From: Sciurus carolinensis
Taxonomy: Eukaryota > Chordata > Mammalia > Rodentia > Sciuridae
NCBI RefSeq assembly: GCF_902686445.1
Contig: NC_062223.1
Location: forward strand, 45,786,998-45,850,997
DNA: 64,000 nt
Direction: 5' to 3'
The position numbers and the translations under genes were made by a program. Below the pieces are notes generated by a model. The model ran no database searches, was not told the DNA's origin, and was given only the letters and a program-made list of their open reading frames with translations. Position 1 is the first letter of the stretch. Every line of letters starts with the position of its first letter. Of the stretch, positions 11,982-25,000 are shown piece after piece.

Positions 11982-14900
11982 AGAAATACTCTTTTAAAAA
12001 GAAGTAGTAGTTGTTAACAACAAGTGCGCATTGTTGTCCAATTTAGTAAAATAAAATTGAAATATTTAAGTGGAAAGATCCCTTTCTACTTTTCAGTTGT
12101 TGGGACACTCAATACCCATTCTCAATTAAAAGACAAACACTGAATCAATTCCCACCCACCCTGTAACCCAGACTCGGGGGAGGGGCTACACCAATCTGGA
12201 AGCCGGTTTATTTGCATAAAGTGGTTAAGGGGAGAGAGAAGACAGAGAACGGGGGAAAACGTACCTTGGACAAGCACAACAAATCTCAGCTATAACCAAA
12301 GCCAAGGACCGGTTTGCCCCCCTCCCGCTTACAACCAAGACTGCTCCCTATTCTTTCCCTTCGCCTCCAGCTCTATCCCTCACACCCCTGTTCCCCACCT
12401 CGCTTCTGCTGACTGAATGGGAAGCTCTGGCCTTCCTGGCAATCAGGGGTCAGGGCTCCTCCTGGAGCCTCCACAGACTGGGCGGTTGCCGCGCTCTCTC
12501 AGAGGTGCTGTAGACCAGCAGAGGTTGGGACTGCCCTAGATGTTGGAGAATTGCAGCCAGGCACAATCCGGGCTGAGGGGAAGCCTGGAAGAAAAGGAGT
12601 TTTCTTCCCTTTGCACCCTACCTACAGCCTGACTCGGGTATTACGCGGTATCTTGGTCGCTAAGAGTCGTCGACGATGCCCCCCGCTGCCCGCCGTGCCC
12701 TTCTGCCAATACGATACGAACCCATGAGGCCTAGAGTGACCGCCTCTACCCTGGAGGGGCAAGGGTAGATCTCGAAGGCTAGGCACCACGCAGGCCGGGA
12801 CCCTGTTGACTCCTAGGCCGGTGGCAGGCGACCCAGGGAGGTCCCAGCATTTGGGTTCTGATAACGTCTCCAGAGTTCTCCGAGGTCAGCAGCTACCCGG
12901 AGAACCAAGCTTTGGCTGCGGCTAAAACTACGCCCTCCCGGGTGACGACCCAGCGCCGGATCCCTCCAGCTCTGCCTTCTGTGCTGGGGGCAAATGGAGA
13001 GCCGCTCAAGCGTTGGCCCGGAGCTCGGAAAGGCAGAGGTCTGGCCTTGCCTCCACCGCGGGCGCTCCCGCGCGGCCTGTAAGCGTCCTTTATTGACAGG
13101 CAGATAAGCAGGCGGCTGCCGTGGCGTTTCCAGCGTCGCTCTTGAGCACCCTGCTGGGTTGCAGGGATCCGCTCACACTTAATGGCCTGGACTCCAAACA
13201 AGCCCAGAGCAGCCCTCTCGGCGGTCTCCGGATGGGACAGGGGCGGGTGAGGAGTGAGCCTCGAACAGAAACTGCGGAGCTGGGGAGGCCTACCCAGGTC
13301 CAAGGCCTTCCCATAGCCCACACCCCCGAGGCCTATGACGAAGTAAAGGAGATCTTGGGAGGAGGTCCCGAAAGAGAGCTAGGGGCTTACGGAGAGAAAC
13401 TAGGTCACGAGAGAAGGCCGATGGCGAAGAAACCCCAAGAAATGCGTGAGCTCCACTTTCCAGCCAAGTCGGGTTTGGGGCTACACTACCACGGTAGGGT
13501 TCAGGCCCCGATTAGGGTGACCAGTAGAGTAGACGCTCCTTGGCCCTGATTCGGGAATCCCAGAGAGTTGGGATGGAGAAGGGAAGTGTGGAGAATATTA
13601 CTGAGACCTCTCGGCCAACATGCTTTCTCTCCTCCCCACCTACCCCGCCCTCCAAGCCTCGACGGGTAGAACCAGACAAAAAAATCTAGTCCCGCTGTTA
13701 GCTGGCTAAGCCAAGAGGAGAGGTAAGGCGGGCTGCCTGGAGCTGTTCCCCAGCCTGTTGCGAAGCCCGGCACCTGTCCAGGTGTGCTAGGGAAGGAGCG
13801 GAAACCTCTCAACTTCTCACCTTGTCGCCATCTGTGCAAGGCCCCCACTGACCAAAGTGTTTAGATCTGGCCTTGGGGACCTCCTCTGGCCCAAGCGCTC
13901 CGCTCCTGGCCTTGACACACACGCCTGGGTCCACCCAGGCTGCGGCTGTCTACAAGTAATACCACACCCCTTCACTTCCCCTCCCGCCACCTCTTCAAGC
14001 GCCCCCTGCCCCTCCAGGCCGAGTATCAGTCAATTCCAAATTCAAGACCTGGATGCAGGCAGAGGGAGAGGAAATTGGAAGGTGAAGAGTCCCCCTTCCC
14101 TCCACCGCGCGGGAGGGGGGACGGGTTAAGACAACGCTGGTGTAGGCATCCATTCCAAGAAACAGGCTCAGCTCCTCTAAGCCGTCTCCCAGTCCACAGA
14201 AGGTGTGAAGAGAAAACTGGCACAGACCACCAGGTCAGTATCCTGCCGACCTCGCCTCAATTCCTGCGGTTTCCTTGGTGCCAAGAGGGGAAATCTTGAC
14301 CTCAACGACTGTGATTTCCGCATCTTCCTTCTCCAGGCCACCGACTCAACGGTTAACCCTCAAGTCAAAGATAAATACAATCACCTACATTTTCTACGTG
14401 GCTGGAGACTAAGTAGATGGGGCGAGGGAAGCTGGGCAGGCCGGGTTTGGGACTTTCCTTAAGAAAACTCAGCGGACCTGCCGAGAACTTTGGCCTAGTT
14501 TGAGGGAAGGTATCTCTCGTCCTCCCCTGGAGCCCCAGTCTGTGCCCAGCTGGTGACTAGTGTGCATGAGGTCCAGGTTGGGTTACCCATCGCGCCTCGA
14601 GCTCGTTTGAAAACGATTCCTGCCAGAGACCACTTTCAATCCCGGTGCGACCTTCCGGTCCCTCTGATGATATGACTCCCTGGAGAATCGAGGAGGGGTT
14701 AGGGTGGTCACCCAGAGAGATAGGTGATTAGCCTTAGGGTAGGACCATGGGATCCACGTGATGAACCGGGAAGAGGTGCGCACTCAGCAGGACTAGCTTA
14801 CGGGGTGGGGGGGGGGGAGTTGACTGTACGCCCTAAAGGACCAAGCGGGCCAGGGCAAGGCTGGGCGTGGGCAGTCGCCGACCCGGCCAGGAAAGGCCAG

Positions 14901-15001
14901 AGAAGGGTATGCGAGCGGGTCAGACCCTAGGTCGGGAGAGGGAGGCTCCCGCCAGGCGGGAAGGCTAGTCTGCGCCGAGCTGAACCCAACTCCGGCCGTC
15001 A

Positions 15002-15054
15002 TGACGTCACGCGGGCCGGGCAGCCAATGAGGACGGCGCTGGCGTGGATATTAA
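15002..15054 (+). promoter_or_regulatory. PAX6: PAX6 P0 core promoter
   Basis: A full palindromic CRE (TGACGTCA, 15002-15009), a CCAAT box (15024-15028) and a TATA-like ATATTAA (15048-15054) lie in the expected order within 80 bp upstream of exon 0. The surroundings are CpG-rich. In other mammals P0 drives expression in lens, cornea, conjunctiva and pancreas. Confidence 0.7.
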
Positions 15055-15078
15055 GGAAAGTTAGCGCCTGCCTGAGCA

Positions 15079-15230
15079 CCCTCTTTTCTTATCATTGACA
15101 TTTAAACTCTGGGGCAGGTCCTCTCGTAGAACGCGGTTGTCAGATCTGCCACTTCCCCTGCCGAGCGGTAGTGAGAAGTGTGGGAACCCGCGCCGCCAGG
15201 CTCACCTGCCTCCCCGCCCTCTGCTCCCAG
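15079..15230 (+). other. PAX6: PAX6 exon 0 (non-coding first exon from promoter P0)
   Basis: Non-coding 5' exon. It begins about 25-30 bp after a TATA-like box and ends with CTCCCAG followed by a GTAACC donor at 15231. It has no ATG. The sequence from the CCCTC run through the donor matches my memory of human and mouse P0 transcripts. It should splice to exon 2 at 21870, skipping exon 1. The exact transcription start is inferred from the TATA spacing. Confidence 0.75.
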
Positions 15231-18200
15231 GTAACCGCCCATGCCCCCCGCACCTACCCAGCTCGCGGCTCGTGGCGCCTTTCCCTTGCCGGCGACGGGA
15301 GTCCCCCAAATCGAAGCCCTCCCCAAGTGGCCCCGGGGCTTGAGTTTTGTTTTCAAAAGGAGGCAAACAAAAATGGAAGGGAGTTACAGAGGGCGGGATA
15401 GGAGGGGGGAAGGGAGCTTATTTTTGCTGAGCATGCTTTTCTGCAAAAGTAGCAAAATGTTCCAGTCCCAGGAGTGGACTTCCAGACTGGTCCTGAGCGG
15501 AGGGTTGAGGGCGGGAATCTGCCGCTTCTGTCTACAGAAGTCGCTTGTGATCGTGAGAAATGCAGGATGTGAAGATGCAGTTTGCACCCAGATCTCCCCC
15601 GCAAGACATTCACGCATGGAGAAGTCCCTAGCCATTCTGGGTGTGCATGGGAGTACCCCGCCGCGGGTCTGGCGAGGTGCAGCAAAAGTTTCCTGTGATT
15701 GGAAAAGTGTAGATGTTTGGACCGTAACAAAGTCTGAAAGATGGGGTTCGTTTCCCTGAAAGGAGCGGTGGACGAAAGAATGCGGCTCTCAGAGCTGGGC
15801 AGCGTGTAAAGCCCTCAGCGTGTGATTTGAGCTTCACTTCGGAAGACCTAATAATTAGCGATTTTCACTGAGCTAGAACGCGGGCTCGGGTTACTGTGAG
15901 CGGGTTGCTGCCGGCGCAGCGCTCTCTGCCTCCGAGCGAAGCTTGTGGGCGCCGGGGAAGCCCCGCGGCTGAGTGCCGAGTAAAGCGGAGCCCAGTCACA
16001 CTGCCGTTCCGGGATAGCTGGAACCCCGGTGCCAGAAGTTTCCCCAAGTGGGTCAGGAAAGGACGACCCCAAACTTAGACTAACTTGTGGTTTTGCGGGG
16101 CAAAAGTCCCGGGGACCCAGCCCTGAGCTTGTGGAGACGCCCAGGCCGACTTAGGCGCCGCACAGGAGCACCCAGCCCCGGAGATTGGGGAGGCCTCTAG
16201 GTCAGGCCCGGGTTCGCCCTCCCCCACTCCAACTCACACTCCTGGCGCCCCCTCTCTGGACCTTCTGGAGGCACTTTTGGAGGACATTTGGATCTCAGGC
16301 ACCTGTGACAGGTGCTAGGACCACCTCCCAGCTCCTCCAGGCAAGGCGGTCATCCCAGCCTGGAAGCTAGGCAATCAGCGAAGTGGCGGTCCCGCCGCGC
16401 ACCTTACCTGGGCCGGAGTCCTTTCCTCCATGGGTTCCTTTCCCCAGAGTGGGCGGTGAGCAGGTTGCCTGCTTCGCAGTGGGAAGTGGACCTTGTCCTC
16501 CAGTCATAAATCAAACCCAGCCATCCTCGGGCCTCCTCCCTCATTAGAGATGTTTATTGGAGATTGTGTTTATTCGGCTGTCACGGCGAGAAAACGCGGT
16601 GACATAATTACCTCTGACCAGAGTCCTCGCCCTGCGCTTAGGGCGAGCCAGGGACCTCCTCTGTTGCCTTCTCACTCCGGTGCCCTCCTCGATCGGAGGA
16701 TGTATGTGGTGGGTCTTTTTTCCTTTAGATCCTCTCATATAATTTGGATTATTGGAGGGGTTGTTATTCAGATTTCCTCAGGGCCCGGGAGTTTATGTGT
16801 TTTAGAATTTGAAAGGAAAACCGAAGGAAATCTAACGCCCCTCTGGGGCAGAAGGGGGCAGCGCGGGAGAGAAGGGAGGAGAGTCTCTTTCGCTGCGCAA
16901 AGTTTCCAGTCGGTGGGGCCGTGGCACGAGGGGTCTGGACTCCACTCGCGCCTGGGGAGTGGGGCGCTGACCCGGAGGGATGGATGAGGATATTGGTGGT
17001 GGTGTCTGTTGCTTCACTTTTCATTAGCATTCCCCTCTAGAGGAATTGGAGGCTTCATGGCCCCCGACTGTGGGCTCTTAAATTCTCCCCGCCGAACTCG
17101 GAAGAGGCAACACTCACCTCCTCCCCCGCCCCTTGGTCCCCTGGTTGCCCCGGGGCATCGGTTTTCCCCCGCTCCCCAGGTTTGTAAGTCACCATATGTG
17201 AGGCTGACTTAGGACATGATGAAAAGCGCCGAATTGTTCTCTAATTGAAAATACATTTTTTTTTTCCCTCGGAGAGCACGCGCTGACAAAATATCTGGGA
17301 TCCCAGCTTTTGATCCCTTGCTTGCCGCCTCTGTTCTTCAGTCGCTAATAAAACTCGCATTGAGCCCCTTAGTGCCTTGATTAACAGAAAGATTAACTCT
17401 TTCTGGTGTTGGGAACAGCTTGTCCCAATCAATGTCATTTTAAAAGCCTCGTCAGGATGTTCTTAGCTCTGGATCCCCGGCTGCTGGAGCGAGCCAGCCA
17501 TGACATTTGCTCCCTCCTGCTCCTCAGCCCCAAAGCCCCCAGTTCCTGGCCGGCGGATTCCTAGCTCCAAGACTGGACAAATTGCAGAACTGGGTCCGGT
17601 CTTTGGAAGAGGAAGCTGTTTAGAGAGCAAATCTCTAGGGAGAAGGGACTGAGGTGGCCTTGGCGTGCTTTTCGTTTTGCAGCTGAACTCTAGCCTTTGG
17701 GGGGCAGAGGTAACCGGGAAAGGAGAGTTGAGGGATCCACCCAAGGTGAGAAATGGAAAGCAGACTTTCCTATGTGGGAACCCTATTTGCAAGAATCCGA
17801 AAGTGCTTTTGTTTTCAAGTGCTCTATATCTAATAAGCTTTAAGCCCTGTCCCTATATAGACAACAGCATGTAAGAGTCCTGGAGGTAGTGTTGAGAGTC
17901 AAAACCGCCGGCTTCAAGAAATCTCTTAGCTGGGAGACCCAGCTGGGCAATGTTCCGGGTGTGGGGAGGAAGGGAGCGAGAACCAGAGAAACTCTTGCTG
18001 TCCAGTATGAACAGAAAGAGGACCTATCCCAGAGAGCGTCCTAACACACCAACCATTTGGCAGGAGGGGAAGAAGGACTAGAGCACCTGGCTTCCTCCAG
18101 CCAAGCGTGGCCACAGCTTGGAGGCGCCGCTGGGAGGGCTCTGGGATCCCCTCGCTTCCCTAAGCTTTAGGCTTGGCCAGACTGCGGGGAAGTGGAAACC

Positions 18201-21200
18201 CGGCAGGTTACTGGAGAAAGGAGAAGAAAGGCCTGAAACAAGGGACGCACCCGAACTCGGGAGGCTGGGGTGAGAGGCCTTTGCTTTTGGTGAACGTTTG
18301 ACCGGTTTGTCAGTTCCACTGTACAAGGAACCCATTTTCCCAGGGTCCGCAGATAGAGACGTTTGGAGCTTTGCAAAGTGGTGCAGGTGTTTGTCGCGAC
18401 TTTCCTTCAAAAAATGCCAGACTTTACCATTTCCAGCGCGCTAGCACCTGGCCTGTCAGCTTGGCCCCCTGAAAGCAAGAGTTGGAAGGTTTCGGACCAC
18501 TGGGTGGGAGATTCTTGGTTCCGAAAATGGGAGCCGAAAGTATATCCCCCAGAGTGCTGGGCACTTCTTTGCCTGAACAGAGGCCGTCCCCGGGACCAGG
18601 AACTTGATGGGGTGCACACAGGCAGAGGACTGAGACTAACACTGGTGAGAGGTTCTCTGAGCACTCTCGCAGCTAGCCGCGATCCCCCAGCATGACTTCC
18701 TCGGCAGGCACAGACAGCCTCCCGTTACCCTGTGGGACAACAGGGCAGCCCCTGCGGGAAACCAGGGACGGGCGGGAAAGAGGTCCTCCTCCCGCGCCAG
18801 GGGGCGGAGGGGGAAGAGGCGAACCGGAGTGAAGGGGAAAGGCGTCATCAAAACCTAAAGCGCAATTCCCCCACCCTACCCACCCTGGCCTTGAAAGGGC
18901 AGCAAGTGGGCCTCGGTCTGGTTGGAAGCTTCAATTAAAATGGCGACCTGCGAGTTGTTTCAATTTTGCGGACATCTCTGGCACCCCGCACCTCCTCTCC
19001 ATCCCCCTCCACGTTGTCCCCATAGCAGGTACTTGGCAGAGGGAGTGAGGATCTGCAAAGAGCAGAATAGCACCCACACCCTCCATGAGACCTGTCCAGA
19101 GTGAGGAAATCTAGCCCTCACCCCCTTCTCCTTAAACTTTGAAAATTCTGCCTCCTTCCGGAGCTGAGTCCCCCCACCCCCAAATATTGACACATTGGAA
19201 GCGGCCAAGTCCTTTTTGTTTCTGGTTTGTGCAGAGGAGTTTCCAGGAGTTCTTCCCTGAGCCCCCATCCCCACCCAATGACGTCAGTGGCATTCACTCC
19301 CGGCTCCTCGCCTCTTCTGATTTTTTGTTAAAACTTTTCTCCGAGGTGAGGTGGGGGTTGAGGGGTGGGAGAAGGAGTTGATTCAAAGAGCCAGTGCCCT
19401 GGGGGGAAATAGCAACAAGATTATGGCTGCTTCTTTATGAGGCAAAGCTTAAGAAGGTGCTAATCCACTCGGTCGCTAATTGAGAGGTTGTAAAAATGAT
19501 ATTCGCCTCCAGTTCGGACAAAGTCACTGGTTCTTTTTTCCCCCTTCTCGCTCATGCCCAGTAGCTTTGAGTTTAAGCTCCTTTAATGTTCGCTTGAAAA
19601 GTAAACAGGGAAAGAAAGAGAACGCAGACTTGCTGCTCCGGGACCCCAAACCGCTGCCCCAATTCCAGGGATCCTCTGAAAGTCGCGGTCCTACGAAATC
19701 TCTCAGGGAGTCAGCGGTCACCGGCACCCAGCGCCACCTCCTTCGCCTCTGGCCTGGGTTTCCTGTGGCGCTGAGTGATTCTGAGCCGCGGAAAAGGGCT
19801 GAGTCCAGGCGGAGGAGGTGAGCGGGTTGTACGAACCTAACTCGGGCCGGGGAAGGGGAGGCCCCCTCTCCGACTGAACTCTGCGTGGGCTTCTTCATAG
19901 CAACTTGCTGGGTTCTGAGCTGGGCCCAGAGTGCCAGGCCCACACCAGGCCCGGCGGCCCAAGGCAACCTACTGCGGCCTCACGGTTCCGGCTCCCAAGG
20001 GGCTTCGGCGGCGGCGCCTGTCAGCGGCCAGTTGAATATGCACAGACTTTATTGACGAGCTCTCACTCGCAGAACTTTTCAGAAGTCAAGAAGAGTTAAG
20101 TGTCCCGGCGGCGGCTTCATTTCAGCCTCCTTGCCTCTGCTTTTCCAACTCCATACCCCTTTGCCAAGTTCTGGGGTGTGTCCTGCATCTCAGGCCTTCT
20201 CCTTCCGGGCTCCAAGGCCCTCCAGCTCCGAGAGAGCTCAGGACCAGCGCAGGACAAGGCAGCCTGATGATCGCTCCCCTGTCACCTAAACTGCGGGCTC
20301 CCAGGGACGCCTTTGGAGTGTACTGAGGTGTATCCTAATCGTCGGGCATTCAACAAACGGACTTCTGGTGTGTGGTCAGAAGAGAAAAACCATTTACTTA
20401 CTTTCCTCCCCGGTTTTCTGGCAACAGCTGAAGGAGAGTTGCCTCCGTGGACTGAGCTGACCAAGGAGGAGTCGTGGTGCGGACACATACCGCACAATAC
20501 ACAACCGGTGGCACACACGACACATGCTGACATACCAACAACGCTGGAGGGGACACACACACACACAGAATCTATTACAGCATTGGTCATCCCCCCGCGC
20601 GCCCCGAGCTTCCACCACTCCCCCTCCCCTTTTATCTCCCCCTTGCTTCCCCTCCTCTCGGGAGCCTGGAAAAGCAGCCACACTTAGTCAACAAATGGCA
20701 CGTGGGAGAAGTTGGTGAGTGTTTGGTGAGGACTCTTCAGGGCTTTTCACAAGAATCCTCTGTACACAAAGTAAGTGGCGTGTTTACTCGGGCCTCTCCA
20801 GCCCGGGCTGTGCCTCCGCTCCGCTGCGCACCGCGGCTTCCGAAAGGAGAAAGAAGAGAAGAAAGGGCTGGGAAGCAGGGGTGGGGGAATGGGCAGGCCC
20901 AGGAGGCCTGGGTTGGGGAGGCTGCCGGCCTCGCCGAGTTTTCGGCCTGGCGGCCTCCTTCTGGCCTAAGCTTCGACGCGCCTCCACCGCCGGAGTGAAG
21001 CTGCTAGGACCCAGGGACGCTCCCGCCCCTTTCCTCTTCTTCCTAGAGGCCAGGTGGGCTAGGGAGAGGCCAGCGTTGTGCTCTGCTTCCTAGGGCCCAG
21101 GCTGTGATGGGGTAGGGGCGGGAGGGGAGGGTGAACAGGGGCGGGGCGGCAGGCCACCGTTCCCTGGAGTTGGCAAGAAAGGACAACGCAGAGCTGCAGA

Positions 21201-21554
21201 AACTTGCTCCGTCCGTGGGTAGGAGTCCTAAAGCCCACTTGGGGTGGGGATAAGGGGGCTCGACTCCCAGCCCAAAGGCCTTCACCCGACCGCTCAAGTT
21301 CGCGGCCGCAGTGCTGGCGGTGCTGGTTGCCTGAGCGATCAGAGCCAGGAGATGTCGGCGAGCTCCAGAGCCCCAGCGCGGGGGCCCATCGCCGGGGAGA
21401 AGAGCCGGGACCCACCGGCGGAGCCGAAAACAAGTGTATTCATATTCAAACAAACGGACCAATTGCACCAGGCGGGGAGAGGGAACATCCAATCGGCTGG
21501 CGCGAGGCCCCGGCGCTGCTTTGCATAAAGCAATATTTTGTGTGGGAGCGAGCG
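15231..21554 (+). other. PAX6: Intron between exon 0 and P1
   Basis: First intron of P0 transcripts. Possible regulatory blocks: 16540-16790 (CATAATTACC, ATATAATTTGGATTATTGG), 17220-17450 (TCTCTAATTG, GATTAACAG) and a CCAAT box fused to a CRE at 19275-19286. (CA)n near 20541-20568. No coding exon recognised. Confidence 0.5.
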
Positions 21555-21566
21555 GTGCATTTGCAT
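21489..21566 (+). promoter_or_regulatory. PAX6: PAX6 P1 core promoter region
   Basis: A CCAAT box (21489-21493; another at 21459-21463), a TATA-like CATAAAG (21524-21530) and an octamer ATTTGCAT (21559-21566) are clustered just upstream of the P1 first exon. The interval from P0 to P1 is about 6.4 kb, as in mouse. P1 is the main neural promoter in other mammals. The motif assignments are visual; the start site is not mapped. Confidence 0.55.
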
Positions 21567-21770
21567 GTAGCGGAGTGATTAGTGGGTTTGAAAAGCGAAC
21601 CGTGGCTCGGCCTCATTTCCCGCTCTGGTTCAGGCGCAGGAGGAAGTGTTTTGCTGGAGGATGATGACAGAGGTCAGGCTTCGCTAATGGGCCAGTGAGG
21701 AGCGGTGGAGGCGAGGCCGGGCGCCGGCACACACACATTAACACACTTGAGCCATCACCAATCAGCATAG
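21555..21770 (+). other. PAX6: PAX6 exon 1 (non-coding first exon from promoter P1)
   Basis: The 3' end is set at AGCATAG with a GTGTGC donor at 21771. The next acceptor is the strong pyrimidine tract ending CCCAG at 21869, giving a 99-bp intron. The sequence matches my memory of the exon 1-exon 2 junction in mammalian P1 mRNAs. The 5' end is approximate. Retention of this small intron would also give a plausible mRNA, because the region stays non-coding. Confidence 0.6.
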
Positions 21771-21869
21771 GTGTGCTGGCTGCAGCCACTTCCCTCACCC
21801 ACACTCTTTATCTCTCACTCTCCAGCCGCTGACAGCCCATTTTATTGTCAATCTCTGTCTCCTTCCCAG

Positions 21870-22076
21870 GGATCTGAGAATTGCTCTTATACACCAACCC
21901 AGCAGCGTCCGTGGAGAAAACTCTCACAAGAAACTCCTTTAAAACACCGTCATTTCAAACCGTTGTGGTCTTTAAGCAACAACAGAAAAAAAACAAAAAA
22001 CAAAAAAACAAAAAACACCCAACCAAACAAAACTCTTGACAGGAGCTTTGACAACGAGAGAGGATGCCTCATAAAG
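21870..22076 (+). other. PAX6: PAX6 exon 2 (5' UTR)
   Basis: Shared 5' UTR exon used by both P0 and P1 transcripts. It begins after CTTCCCAG and ends ATAAAG with a GTGAGT donor at 22077. At 207 bp it is slightly longer than I recall for human, because of an A-rich stretch (about 21985-22020). Its only ATG (22064) opens a short uORF completed in exon 3. Confidence 0.85.
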
Positions 22077-25000
22077 GTGAGTCCAATTCTTTCTTCTCGC
22101 TTTATTTTTATTGCAGTGTTCAGGCAGGTCTCCCTCTACCTCCCCTCTTCCTTCCTCTCCGGTTGCCGGTCCCCTCCCCCACCGCTACGCCAGGAGAGTT
22201 GGGCCAGAGAAGTTTCCACGCAGGAGCCCAAACTTTCTACTTCCAGCGAAAGCCCGCGTCGGAGAGCGACCGCCGGCGAGCCAGAGCGGCGCAGAGCTCG
22301 GGGCCGGCTGCCGGCTCAGCTCCAGCGATAGCGCGGGTTAAGCTAGCAGGAAAAATCGAGGCTCCAGACGCGGCTGCAGACGCGGCTCCTGGCCCCAGTG
22401 TAGCCAAATGCTCCCGGGCTGCGGGAGAAGACGAAGAGGATCTGTGGTACCCAAGGCCCGGGAAGGGCCGCAAAGAACAGCCGCCGCCGCTGCTTTGTCC
22501 AGCCCGCGGCCCTGCAAGTGCGCAGAGAGCGGGCGCGCGGAGGGAGCGCCGAGGGAGCCGGCTCGCTACACCGCTGCCCGCCCGCCGGCCCTCCAGCTTT
22601 GTGCTGCGCTGGGCTCCGGCGCAGAAAAGCATTTGGTACTCCAGCGCCAAGGGGGCATCATGCCCGCCGCTGCCGAGCGGAGTCGATCTGTAAGGCAGCC
22701 ACACGCTGGAGGCAGAAACCGCCAGCAACCGTGAGCCGGGAAGGAAGACACCAGGCCGAGGCGATCCGACGCGCGCTCCGATGGAGCACAGAGAGTAGCC
22801 GGAGCACTGTCAGCTTCCATCAAGCCCCCAGGCTCTTTCCTCCAGCTTAACTTGAGCGCGGAGCTCGGACTTGAAAACTCTCTGCTCCTCCGGCTTCCCC
22901 CAACCCTCTCCCCCGCCCGGCGAAAGCTGGGGTGTTTCAGTCTTCCGGCCCCCAACGCTCGGTGGGTATTTTTCCTCGTCTTCCTCTGACCTAGTGGCGC
23001 TCGGTGTTGCCATTTCAACAAGTTTGGAGCTGGAAAGGTGGTTTGCTTTTTTTGCTTTTTTTTTTTTTTGTTGTTGTTGTTGTTTGTTTGTTTGTTTGGT
23101 ACTTAAAATCCTGATTTTTTTTTTCTTTGTGAGGCATTTAAAAAAATCTATATGAAAGCATTGGCTTTCCTCCTAGTCTGATCACATACTCTCCCCAGAT
23201 AATTAGTCTAAGTAATTCAAGAGTTTTTGGATTCTAAGACCCCAGGAGAAAAGTGTCTTTTCAAAGTTCATAAAGTTGTTGCCTCTTTCCCTGTGCAGAT
23301 TTTCTCAGTCTCCCTGCGCCATAATAGCCCTGAATTTTAGCAAGTGTAATTGGGGGAAATGGAGTTGAATTTCAAGTGGAAATGCTTTCTTTTTCGAGTG
23401 CTAAACCCTGGCCCTTCAGTCATGAGTGATTTCTAGAAAGTTTAAAAACAAAGTGAAACGTGATTTCTTTCTTTCTTTCTTTTTTCCTCATACTCTCCCA
23501 AGCTCTCTAAGCCATTTTGGGTGTTTAACTCGAACTTGGGAAGGTTTGAAAAGAGGGTATAAGCAGGAAATTAAATGAAAAGCAAAGTGCTTGAAAGCCT
23601 GGCAAGTTTACCGAGGAGAAATAATAGTTGTTACTGCTGACATTACATTTTTTATAGCCGGTGACCTTTGCATACGTCGGAAGGCAATTTGATTAGTTGT
23701 TATCTTATTTGGCCCTAGAGAGTAAAACTTTGTCATCCTAATTGCTAATTATTCTTTGGCTGGGGGCCGGGGGCGGGAGGACCGAAGCGAGTTCTCCCCT
23801 TTATACCAGCTAAGGAGTTTGGGAATGAATTTTGTGAATTAAGTAATTAAAACAACAGAAACATTTGAAAAAAGCTGAAGTTTGTGTTGGGGACAGGGAA
23901 GGGGGCATGGCCTAGTGCCCTTGTGGACCAAGGCCTGGGTGACTGAGATTTCTGGAGACTCCTTCATTCTCGATGTGGGTCTGTGGTCTCTCTGATGCTG
24001 TACAAAGCCCCAGGCTGGGTTGGGGAGCTTGGGCTGGATCTTGGGGTTCTTGCTTCTCTGAGAACACTATTGCTTCTAGGTGTCAGTGTGCCCTGTTCCC
24101 CCGGTTGCTTTTAGACTAAGTGTTAACGATTACTTAAGTAATTAGATAGCTTCTTAGCTGAAAGAAGGGTGGGAATGGAGCAGAACCGGAACTTGAAATG
24201 CTATATCACCTTCCCAGCTGCTTCGAAAATTAACCAGCCAGGCCTTCAGGGATTGCCTAGAAAAAAAATTTAAATGATATCAAAAAGGTAGTAGCTGGGA
24301 TGGGGGCATTTAGTTGGGACTGTACAGTGTGCGTTACAGAGAGAAGTTCAGCAAGTTTTACCCCTCCATGGGAAATTTCACTCCCTCTCTCTCCACCTGC
24401 TACCTTTTGCAACTTGAGTCCCACATTTGTGTTGGGGGATCCAGTGGGGGGGGGGGATTCTGGTTAGAGTTGGTGTTTCTGTCTGTTGGGGCATGACTAT
24501 GGATGTAGGAACTGAGAGACAAGAGGGAGGCATTAGAGAGCCAGCCTAGCTAGGGGTAACTAAGTAGCCCTCTGCTGTAGCTAATATTTACCAGGCCACA
24601 ATTGGATGCTGAGAAAAAAGTCCTCATCTTTGGTTTGTTTTTGTAGATCTAGCTGCCTCCCAACTAGTTAGAAAAAATTATACCACAAACGGCCTTGAAG
24701 AGAAAAATGTGCTTCTTGGGATTCTTTGCTTGTAGGCAGGCAAAATTAATAATCATTGCAGGAAAAAGAATGATATTTTTAAAAAACAGAGAGAAGTGAT
24801 GCTGTGACTATTTTGTTATTTTACCTTTTTTTTTTTTTTTTTTTTTTTTGCAAACCTCTTGAATGGGCTCTTTATTGTAACTCTCCCTTCCCAATTGAGC
24901 TCCCCACCGTGCCGTTGTATCTTTTTACAGCCCCTAACAACTCACACCAGTAACACAATTACCTCTAGATATTTATAACAAGAAATTACTTTTCTATTTT

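Larger units (their letters stand above)
11146..15001. other. Region between ectoderm enhancer and P0
   Basis: Holds a CT-rich microsatellite (11808-11911), an ID-type SINE (11912-11981) and, from 12.6 kb on, GC- and CpG-rich sequence rising toward P0. Open frames here overlap on both strands and show no recognisable protein. Confidence 0.5.

Noticed and set aside
22064..22850. Overlapping open frames of 100-200 codons in intron 2
   Set aside because: CpG-island composition removes stop codons in several frames on both strands. No recognisable domain, and splicing removes the region.
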